Source: Uranotaenia lowii (lineage: Eukaryota > Arthropoda > Insecta > Diptera > Culicidae). From it: a DNA stretch of 64,000 nucleotides. The DNA lies in assembly GCF_029784155.1 (NCBI RefSeq), contig NC_073692.1, forward strand, positions 72,289,544-72,353,543. Reading direction: 5' to 3'. The notes under the pieces are model-generated. The model was not told the DNA's origin and made no database searches. It saw only the letters and a list, made by a program, of their open reading frames with translations. The translations under genes were made by a program, and so were the position numbers. Below, in pieces: positions 55,256-64,000 of the stretch. The stretch's first letter is position 1; each line of letters starts with the position of its first letter.

Positions 55256-55679
55256 AAGGTTGTCAGATTTTTTTCAGCACGTATCCGGGCCGGACAAATC
55301 CATGCTGGTTTATATTAAAACCTGGCAAAAGCCGGGTGTTTGATTTCAAAATTGTCTATCAAAATCCAGGCAATACCGAGAAATTTTGATTAAAACCTAG
55401 GAATTGCTCATCAAAAATCTATGAAAAAAACTTTAAAAAACTTTTCATGATTATTTTTTTGAAACTTGCTGCAAAAATTTGGACGCATAATTAAAAAAAA
55501 ATTACTACACAATTTGTTTTTTTTTTAGTTTAATTTAAGAATGAGAATGAAAACAAACCCGGGCAAAATCCGGGCTTTTCCAATGAAATCCGGGAAACTG
55601 GGCAGACTGGACTTTTCCCAAATTTTATATTAAATATCCGGGCCAATCCGATTAAAACCAGGCAATCTGGCAAACTTAT
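55256..55679. mobile_element. MITE of the GGTTGCCAGATT family
   Basis: The ends AATAAGGTTGTCAGAT and ATCTGGCAAACTTATT are inverted over 16 bp with two mismatches. The interior holds TCCGGGCCGGACAAATCC and inverted CCGGGCAAAATCCGGGC words. It is a sister of 30026-30516. Confidence 0.65.
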
Positions 55680-55904
55680 TATAGAAATTCATTTCTGAAT
55701 ATTAAATTTTAAATCAAACCCATTTTGAAGGTTCTGGTTCCATATTGCAATAACAAAAATTATATTTCGACGTATTTTCGTATTTTTGATTCTGTATCAA
55801 GTTTAGGATTCTTGATTTTCAGTTCGAGTAATCATAAGAAATTAGGAATGAAAAGCTGCTTTGAAATCCTGGCTCAAATTCGGTTTTGCATTTTATATAA
55901 AACT

Positions 55905-57072
55905 AGCTGACCCGGTGTGCTTTGCTACACCTTTCAAAATCAAATAATATTTTCAAAAATTAGTCAATTTTTTATGGTTTTATTGGCATTATTTTAAATC
56001 ACATTATAACATAATTTATAAGCCATTGCTATAAAATGAGAGCAGCAGCTGGAGTTTCGAATTGCAACACAAAGATAACATACAATAATATTCTTAATCT
56101 TGTTTTCTGAATTTGTTTTAAAGATCTGATAATTTTAATCTGTCTGGAGGGTCTCAAATTAATCGTGCGCAAACAATCTAACAAATAAAATATGGCTGTT
56201 TTTGCTTGATTTGTTCTGGATTTATGCTAAAAAACTGATAAGAGAGCCCCTTCCCCTGTCCTTCCCTTCACCCCCTGCTGAATGGAGGTCGTGGTCTTTA
56301 ATAACCATACCCATTTTAAATATAATTCCATTCTTTGATAAGCTTTTAAGCTTTTCAAATAAATGTTTATGGAGCCTCCTCCTTCCTTCTTCACTGCGAA
56401 GCATAAGGGTCTAGAACAATCGTAGAAACATATCTCGTAATCAAGTACCTTTCTATGCCATATTTGTTTCCATTTGTTGGCTTTGTTAGCATAAATTGAG
56501 AACTTATGCTAACAAAATTGTATTGGGCTCACCTCCCTCCTCCTACGTACCTACTCACTGAAAGGAGGATGGTGTGTCAGATAATCATAAAATCATACCA
56601 AAATGATTTTCCATGTTAAGTTTTGTCCATTTCTCGGGGTTTGTAGAAAAAAAAAGTTAAATGTAAGCCTCCTCTTCCTTTCCTATATTCCCTATTCTAT
56701 CATCCTACTGCAATAAAGGAATTGTTTCGCATAGAAAAATTATTTTTCGTACTCAAATACTTCTTGGTTCCAAATTTGGTTTCTTTTGCTCGATTAATTC
56801 TCGAGTCATGCAAAAAAAATGTATGGAAGCCCTTGTTTCCCCCTTTATATCTTTCCGCTGAAAAAAGGTGGGGTTTCAATTTATAATAGAAACATTTCTC
56901 GTATCCAAATACCCTCACATGCCAAATAAGGTTCAATTTCCTCGATCAACTCTCCAGTTATACTGAAAATTGTAAAGGAGACCTCTCCTCTCCCTTTTCA
57001 TCCACCTCTATGAAGGAGTGAGGGATATCAAATATTCATAGAAGCATTTCTCGTACCCAAATATCGTTCCTA
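55905..57072 (-). repeat. Modular dispersed repeat (copy 2, interrupted)
   Basis: It begins AACTAGCTGACCCGGTGTGC, the complement of the end of copy 1 (22627-22652). Modules with GTTTC-TCGTACCCAAATA and purine/pyrimidine-rich CCTCCTCCTTCC blocks recur every 150-190 bp (about 56430, 56740, 56900, 57050). The last module is interrupted at 57081 by the hAT-ended element. Open frames inside come from the C/T-rich blocks. Confidence 0.6.
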
Positions 57073-57371
57073 CTCTAAAGCAGGAATGAGTAACCCGCGA
57101 CCCGCGAGCCTTATTTTTATAGCACTCAAATACTGGAACGGAATGAAAATAAAACCATAAACAAGTATTTTTGACGTAGAATTACGTCTTACGGCAACAC
57201 TATAGGGGGGCGAATTGAAATTTGCGAATGGATCTCGCGTCACGAAAAACGCCTCTTTCAAAGACATCACATCTAAAGGATAATGACGTCATCACCATGC
57301 CAAAAGAAAAAGAGATAAAGAAAGAAAACACGGATGCCCCGCCTCTTGATGGGTTCTCTGTCTACTTAAAG

Positions 57372-57610
57372 TATAAAAACAACGGTTCGCCAGCGGCTCT
57401 GTTTCATTGATTGTTTGCACGTCAAGCCGAACACTTCTCCTGCACTTCAATCTGCGTTTGGACCCCACCAGTGGTAATCCAACGCAGATATCGTTTTGCA
57501 GTTGGTTCAAAGGCAACCAATGTAGAAGGAGGACCAGGAGCAGTGAGCAGAAGCGATGATGACGACAGCGGTGGAGGAACTAGCAGAGGAGGGTACAAGC
57601 GGTGAAGGTA
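57372..57610 (+). promoter_or_regulatory. TATA-type promoter and possible short exon in the hAT element
   Basis: TATAAAAA at 57372 is followed 34 nt later by an Inr-like TTCATTG (A at 57406). The next 200 bp are GC-rich and end with GGTGAAG then GTAATA (57608), a possible donor. Within it ATG 57556 opens MMTTAVEELAEEGTSGE up to the donor. This could be the remaining first exon of the element's transposase or of a captured host gene. Neither is proven. Confidence 0.35.
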
Positions 57611-57659
57611 ATATCAGGTAGTGAAAATAATGAGAATGAGTACTAATTAAAATTTGGCA

Positions 57660-58165
57660 TGACATTACATGTTGACACGGCATGTCGACATGGCATGCCA
57701 TGTCAATATAACTACACACCACACCAAATATCCAACACATCTCACAGAGGCTGCACTTACCTCCCACTCAATAGCATACCCTACACACACTGTACGCTAC
57801 CTACACATCACACAACACCTTTCACGCTACACATTACATAGCACACACCAACCAAGCGTCACACTGCACGCACCTCATACACATTACTCACGCACACCAC
57901 GCACGCCTCACGCCTCACGCATCACACACCATCCACACATCACGCATCACACTAACCACGCCTCAACCATGCCTCACACACAGTGGTGGGAGACACACGC
58001 CTCCCAAACCACTCACCACCCTCCAACCACGCCTCACACTCCTCCCACCACACACGCCTCAAACACCTCCCGCCTCACACACCTCCCGCCTCACAAACCT
58101 CCCACCACACACGCCTCACAAACCAATCACCACCCTCCAACCACGCTTCAAACACCAACCATTTT
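57660..58165 (+). repeat. CA-rich minisatellite-like region
   Basis: The left edge repeats GACATGGCATGCCATGT-like palindromic words (57670-57710). From about 57840 the strand consists almost only of A, C and T, built from ACGCCTCACACA, CCTCCCACCACAC and CCAACCACGCC words; a 60-70-bp higher-order repeat (CACCCTCCAACCACGC) recurs at about 58015 and 58130. Open frames here are repeat artefacts rich in His, Thr and Pro. Confidence 0.8.
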
Positions 58166-58362
58166 TACCTCCTTTTAATGATCAAGACTCTACTCTTTAA
58201 TAGATTTTGTGAGCCCTGAAAAGGGCTGATTAGTTAAAGATGAATTGATCAACTTGATAGTGTGGGAAATTTTCTTCGATTCCGACATTCGAGCAAGTTG
58301 TTCCGCTAGTGATTGCTATAGGTACTTGAAAAATAAAGCGAACTGGATAAAATGGAAAACTA

Positions 58363-58893
58363 AAGAGGGGAGGTAGGACTAAATGCACTACCATCAGTTT
58401 TATGAATTTGAATAAACATTTTTAATCTTTCATAATTTAATGTTAAGCTTTGAAGATGGTATGACATTTATTATGGAAATACAAAATCGAAAAAAAGTTT
58501 TTTAATTATATGATTTTTTTTCCCGATTTTTGAAAATTTTGGCAGCTGTTTCATTCCATACAATCAGTTATAAGTTTATAACTCATGTATGGTAAAATAG
58601 CCGTTTTCACATTTTTCTATGAAATTATACCATAAGATGGCCATAGAAAATTCAAAACACTCCGATAAGTGCATCTATCCCTCACGATTCAATTTCACAA
58701 TTTTGACAGCTTTAATAAATAAGTAGAATTTGATTTATTGATAAAAGCTGTCAAAATTTTGAAATTCAAATCGTGGGACTTTCAGAGTTCTTAATTCCTT
58801 CAATAAGAAAAAAAAACAGATATTTATAATTGTATTCGACGAAATTTATATTCTTCTTAACAGGCGCAAATAGTTCGCCTTTCCCCTACTGAT
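58363..58893. mobile_element. MITE with GAGGGGAGGTAGGACTAAAT-type ends
   Basis: The left end AGAGGGGAGGTAGGACTAAA mirrors the right end, complement AGTAGGGGAAAGGCGAACTA, imperfectly. A 40-bp-arm hairpin lies inside (58680-58775: ACAATTTTGACAGCTTT with its complement AAAGCTGTCAAAATTTT). Similar end style to 3930-4909. No coding capacity. Confidence 0.45.
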
Positions 58894-58970
58894 TCGAACC
58901 AAACGCATGATATAAGCTCCGTTCAATCGTAGGTAGCAATTGAAATCTACTGGTTGCTGTTGCTGTCAAC

Positions 58971-59347
58971 AGGGATGCCAGGTGTTGAGGATAAAAAATC
59001 TGGACAATGGGGGGGGGGGTGTTTGTGCCATGGTGTTCGGGTTATTTTGGAGTTGATAACTATATAACAAACACTGTTTCCTACCACGTACCAAGCCGAT
59101 CTTATTTAAAAAAAAATTTTAATGATTGATTGGTCATACCAAAGAACACAAGCCAGATTTTAGTCTAATCTACCACTTACATATCAAATGTGATACATTA
59201 ATATTGATTTTATCTGTCAATTTTGAAAATCTGTAAAATCTGGGCACTCTCAGCAAAAATCTGGGCAAAATCTGTATCTGACCAATATCTGGACGAAGGG
59301 TCAAAAGTCTTGGTTTTACAGACAAATCTGGGCACCTGGCAACCCAG
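58971..59347. mobile_element. GGTTGCCAGATT-related MITE
   Basis: The left end GGGATGCCAGGTG and right end CACCTGGCAACCC are inverted; AAATCTGGGCA words fill the right arm. An 11-base G run lies at 59009-59019. It is nested in the hAT-ended element. Confidence 0.5.
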
Positions 59348-61340
59348 GCTGTCAAGTCAATGTTTTAGTCGAAACAGGTCTGGTCGTTGTTCAATGGATC
59401 AAGTTGAAATCGATCGAAACTAGTCAAAACAGATCCAGCTCGGCAGCAGAATTCGTTAAGACCTGGAAGAAATCGATCGAAGTCAATTGGAAAGAGACAG
59501 GTGATCAACTATCAATCCATTTCTACTTATTTAGACCAGACTTCATTGAACAGACTTATAGTTGATGATGCGTTTGGTTTGAATATTTAAGATTTCGTTG
59601 CCTATCTGTAGGCGATTTTTTATGCTAAGGATAATTTGCATGCAAATGAGCATTCAGCGACCAAAATATGTTGATTAAAGTTATTATTATGTCACATGAA
59701 AAATCTTTGCTATGATACATGTATGACTGATTGTATCTTTGTACGTAGAAACATTGTACCTACAAATGTTAGTTATCAGTAGTGAGATTTACTTTTTAAA
59801 AAGTAATTGCAAACAAAATAAAAAGCATTTAGCTATATGCAAATCATCAGTGAATGCATTGCTTTGAAATTTTACTACAGAATTCGTTACTACAAATAAT
59901 CACTATTAAAATAAATATCAATATGAACCATACCAGCTGACATAATATAAGCACAAATTAAAAATTTCTAGTTTCAAAAAATTTAATTCAATGATCAGTG
60001 AGCTTTTCACGTTTGGTACAAAGCTTGCATATTGCATAAGTGCCGGGCGCATCTTAACGACGTGAAATTGGCATTTGACACCGCTAATAATATTTGCCTT
60101 CAGTTATACCACATACCTACCACATATTGACTATTTTAAAGCAGTGGAACAATTTTATTTAAGTATGCATAAATTATTCGGAATTATTATGCATTGGCTT
60201 TACACAAATAGTATATATTTTTGTCATAATCAACCATTCATTTCATGATTTTTTATTTTTCCCTAAAATTCATTTTTAATAGTTGGAAATGATGAGTACA
60301 TCAAGAAAAAAAATTAAAATAAAATACGATTTTTCACTTTTTTTATACATTAATTGTTGCAAATTTGTTACTTTACGAAACAAATTGTTAATTCATTTTT
60401 ATTAGCTTTATACTATTTATACTGTATTTATATTATTATTTCCAAAAATTTATACAAATTTCTAAAAAATATATTTTGAGACAACACAAGCTGCCGTAAT
60501 TCTACGTTAACTTTGCGGTCGTGTCATATATACAAATTCTTCAACTTTTTTTTTTCATGGAAACACAGATTTTAGATTTCTTATCAACATGACTAAGCAT
60601 CAAAGTCTCCGAAAAAAAAATTCTGAATTCTCGTCAAAAACAAAATTTACAATTCTGTGATTCGATTCAAAAGTTTTGTGACGATTATCTGTAATGCTAA
60701 GTATTTCCGTAAATCTCATAGAAAAGTCATGCTGAACATCGATAAATTGAGTCTTATATTTGAAACTAGGCAATCGACATTTTGAAAAATTTGAATTGTG
60801 AACAAACTTTTCAAAAATGGGCACAGAAGAAGGATTTTAAGTCAACAAATTTAATAATGATTCAACGTCTAAAACTGGGAAGACAGTGATTTACTATAAA
60901 TACATTTTCTCACTAAAAGTATTCGCTGTACTTAAGCTCCATACATCCAGTTTAAACTGAAGTGATGACGAACAGTAGCATCAGTTCGAACAAAAAAGAG
61001 TTTCTCCTAGACGAACCACAGAAAGTTGAAGGTCTTTCTGTGGTTCGAAAAAGGAAAAAATTGTCGTTTCTTATAAAAAAGGAAAAAAACGATGTTTTTT
61101 TTTGGAAGATCGATTCAAACCTATTAAAAAATAAAAATTATTTAAAATGATTTAGATTTAGTTATGCAGGTACTGGTTAAATTTTGGTTGATATTATTCA
61201 CCTTGTACTTGAACAACGGTGTTAAATTTCTGTATTCTGTAAAAACATGAATTCGTTATATTTTCTCCATTTGTCGTCAAAAATTTGTCGTTATAAAAAA
61301 AGCTCTGCGTAAAAATATTTCAAATTCAATTTGGCCCGTT
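59348..61340. other. AT-rich interior of the hAT-ended element
   Basis: No transposase domain is visible. A lysine-rich 62-codon frame (60962-61150) has no known motif. GTAATTCTACGTTAAC near 60495 mirrors GTAGAATTACG near 57175, so subterminal inverted motifs remain. Confidence 0.4.
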
Positions 61341-61373
61341 GCTGAAAAAAGGTTGCTCACCCCTGCTCTAAAG

Positions 61374-64000
61374 CTTAACCAAATATAACCTTCACTTTTA
61401 ATTATTTCAGATTTTTAAGAGCAAATTAAGTACATAAAGTGGGTTTCGGTATGAAGGAAGACCAGTTAAATTACAGTAAATTCATGGTATCTAAAGTTCT
61501 GATAAAGCTGCAGAAGATGATTCAATATAGTGTTTCAATATTTGAATAAAACTTTATCACCATCCTTTAAGATTTTAGCTTTGAAAGTTTCTGCGCAACA
61601 TTCCGAACGACTTCAATATCAATCAATTGATTTTTTCATAAGGTGATTTTCTTGATCACATCTCACACGAGGTGAAAGATTGATCTGTTTTCTTCTATTG
61701 TTTCACTTTTCTCAACTCAGCTCCTCTTTTCAAGTTGTAGACGGGTAATCCTTTCTACTTTAAAATTTTTTTTTGTCTGGATCTGTTAATAGAACGGTGA
61801 CTGTCGACCGATGAGTTGATAGTTTTTTATTTCATCTCCGAACTACCGCTCTACTATACTCTACTCTACTGGTCCAACCGAGGTCAGCAAAAATGTAGCC
61901 CCAATGAAAGCATGAAAACATATTATTGGTGATTTTTTGGGGCTGGCTCTTGTGGCCTCCTGGATGATGCTTCTGTTGGTCGCAAAAGGCAGCACGCGGG
62001 ATGATTGCTACACATTTGCCAGGGTGGTGGTTCTCAAATCTTACTCAAGGTAAGATCATCACAGTTTTCGACTCTTTCTTCCTAAAATATTCTTTAATTG
62101 AATATTTAATCAAAATATCATCCGAAACATTTTAACATTATGTGCTATATGATGGCCTTCTTAATTTGTTGAAATTCAATGGAACCAATTTTATAACATT
62201 ATTTATTACTGTCCGTTCCAATTAACGCCTAAAAGTATGTGATAATTTGGGAACAACTTGATGTTTAACATCAATAAAGATATGCAGAAGACCTAAACAA
62301 CTTAGAAAACACGTACTAATTATAGATTATTTAGAGAAATCTACGTTCGATGTGGTTTTGTTTTAAATCGATTTTTATAATTTCATCCGAACATATTTTT
62401 TTTCTATTCTGTTTACCAGTTTTGGAGAATTTCAAAACAAATCTCCAAATTTGAGCACCACTTTCGCGAAGCGGACTGAAACCTCATCATTTTGTCTTCT
62501 GCCATACGGTGGCTCCCGGCGCAAGATCTATCGTTTAAGGTGTATATTATTTGGCGTCTTAGATAGTCCAGGGCAATCTTTTTCCCATTTTTTTTTTCGG
62601 AGCTTTTGCGCTCCTCCACTTCACGTCACGGCTAGACAGACGGCAAGAAAGCCAAATATGAAGGAATCTACGGTGAGCTGCCGAAAACTAGCATTGTACG
62701 TTCGATTAGTGAATGATTTAGATGTTTTTCGGATCAGCGTGTGCTTTTTTATGATTTAATGATTTGATAAAAAGGTGGGTTAGTTGCTCCGGTTTTTTTG
62801 TGCTTTAAGGGGCTTTTTTATGTGCCGTTTTCAATTGAACGAGCGAGGGGGACAAATTGCTCGACTTAAGGAAAAAACCAGCTCCAGCTTTAGTTTGTAG
62901 AACTGAAACTCCGGCTGGCCCGGTGAAGGACGGACCGATTTTAATCATGAACTTGAAATATAGCAATAAGTGCGAATAGAAGAAATACTCACCACAAAGA
63001 AACTGGAGTGTGGGTCAAGTTTTTCCTGATCGATTCGAGTTATTTTTTTTGGTTGTTTGTGGTTCAATTTTAAGCCGTTTGATCGGATTATGATCAATTT
63101 TTGTGCATTGGTGCTAGAAGCGAGCCGTTTATTTCCTACTTCGTCGCCGAAATCATTCTGAGTAAAAATTCCTGGTTGACTGAATATTGTTTAAATTAAA
63201 ACATATGAAAAACATAAACATATCAAAAATATTCATTTTTTGAATCAACCTTAGATAGAGAGCTTATATAAGCAGACAAAACACCCCTGGAAAATAATTA
63301 CTACACCCATTTTAATAACTTTTTTGTAAATGTAAATAAAATTCAAACACCTATAAGAAACAAGTATCTATGTATCTAGATTAGATCCAAATTTGAATGC
63401 AATCGATCCGAAATACAAGTACAGATAGAGGTCATCTTGAAATCCATTTGATTAAATTATAAATTTTTATGACCGAGAATTAGTTGTTTCGTGTCAATTA
63501 GTTTAGTATGAGATTAACTCTCAGATTGGGAATACGAAACTGATGTCATCAATTAATATGCGAGCTTAATTAAGACGGAATTTCTATCTAGATTAGTAAC
63601 AAAATTAAAATTTGGTTCAGACTTCAATTTAGACAGAATTGGGATAAAATAACAAATCGTAAGTAAATTATGAAGAACTACCTCTTAGATTGATTGCTTA
63701 GGTTTTCCCTCAAAAGTTTGCAAATTCCATATTCCAAAATCTGCTATTTTCATAGAAAAAAAATCAATTCATTTTATCATAAACTTATATTAACTTTCAG
63801 TTTGAGGATTCATTTATCAAATGGTTAATTTAATCTTATGTAATTAAATTATCATTTTATGATTTAAAAATGATTATGACATAATTTATCACGTTTTAAG
63901 TTAGTTTTATTGAACTTTCACTTTGCGGTTTTCATTTATTTTGAAATCTTTTTCTCGTGAACCCAAATAACCAAAAATTTAATACATACCTATTACCAAA
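61374..64000 (+). other. Unassigned DNA to the window end
   Basis: The first bases may continue the modular repeat cut by the hAT element. A more balanced stretch at 61880-62060 ends in CTCAAG/GTAAGA, a good donor-like signal, but its frame opens only 29 codons from an ATG and no acceptor or promoter was found. From 63170 onward the sequence is plain AT-rich DNA. Confidence 0.3.

Larger units (their letters stand above)
57081..61365 (+). mobile_element. 4.3-kb hAT-ended composite without transposase
   Basis: The left end CAGGAATGAGTAACC and right end, complement CAGGGGTGAGCAACC, form 15-bp inverted repeats with three mismatches. A perfect 8-bp target duplication CTCTAAAG flanks them (57073-57080, 61366-61373). 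CAG...CTG ends and an 8-bp duplication define hAT transposons. Inside are a TATA-type promoter-like region (57372), a CA-rich minisatellite (about 57700-58160), other MITEs (58363-58893, 58971-59347) and AT-rich DNA, but no hAT transposase frame. It must have been moved by another element's enzyme, or lost its own gene and later collected insertions. Confidence 0.8.

Noticed and set aside
57669..58219. His/Thr/Pro-rich open frames
   Set aside because: They follow from the stop-poor A/C/T composition of the minisatellite; two overlapping frames are equally open.
61900..62056. Possible signal-peptide exon MMLLLVAKGSTRDD ending in a donor
   Set aside because: Only 29 codons, preceded in frame by a stop, with no acceptor, promoter or next exon; too weak to annotate as a gene.
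62451..62759. 102-codon + strand frame
   Set aside because: No motif, no ATG context, overlapped by a minus-strand frame of similar quality; likely chance.

Overview
The window is nuclear DNA of an insect. It is AT-rich, intron-dominated and packed with transposable elements. The combination of BEL/Pao, jockey, CR1/L2-like, RTE, Tc1/mariner (with an LMD-type transposase motif), piggyBac, hAT, pogo/Tigger and many short inverted-repeat elements fits a dipteran, most likely a mosquito. That placement is inference from the repeat repertoire; no species-specific gene was recognised. There are no bacterial features, no CRISPR array, and no rRNA or functional tRNA gene.

Host gene: the only convincing host coding sequence is one exon on the + strand (ATG 26936, splice donor 27531). 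It lies in a longer exon whose acceptor ends at 26621. It encodes the acidic, Ser/Gly/Asn-rich N-terminus of a probable nuclear protein that I could not name. A GC-richer island at 17450-18200 contains an Inr (17653) with a correctly spaced DPE-like motif, and may be the promoter and first exon of the same gene. If so, almost everything else to the right of 17.6 kb is intron filled with repeats. No further coding exon was found between 27531 and 64000.

Layout: 1-805 broken pogo/Tigger transposase. 2280-2345 lone hAT-like end. 3261-3463 TA-flanked MITE. 3930-4909 long MITE-like element with a tRNA-like head. 5275-6087 813-bp foldback element with 10-bp target repeats. 6846-7122 and 16269-16559 near-identical direct repeat. 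7754-13212 complete LTR element with identical 425-bp LTRs and 5-bp target duplications, carrying only a BEL/Pao-type gag ORF. About 14027-16005 CR1/L2-like LINE with an intact reverse transcriptase. 17450-18200 putative promoter and exon 1. 20.2-25.1 kb cluster of MITEs, a modular repeat, a nested 660-bp element, a jockey relic and a palindrome. 25458-26408 and 35419-36356 inverted pair of mariner-derived elements bracketing the coding exon. 28.15-29.2 kb heptanucleotide satellite. 33.3-34.45 kb piggyBac relic. 36842-39066 deleted RTE element with 16-bp target duplications. 43390-43971 two back-to-back PIF/Harbinger-like MITEs. 44.8-45.0 kb mariner relic. 49.6-50.25 kb second copy of the 660-bp element. 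50.3-50.72 kb Penelope-like inverted repeat. 50.83-52.45 kb 75-bp satellite. 55.9-57.07 kb modular repeat, interrupted at 57081-61365 by a 4.3-kb hAT-ended element with its own TATA box and a CA-rich minisatellite. 61.4-64 kb unassigned intron-like DNA.

The most unusual items are the young gag-only LTR element, the hAT-ended composite without transposase, the Penelope-like palindrome with a hammerhead-like motif, and the satellite enclosed by 32-bp direct repeats.
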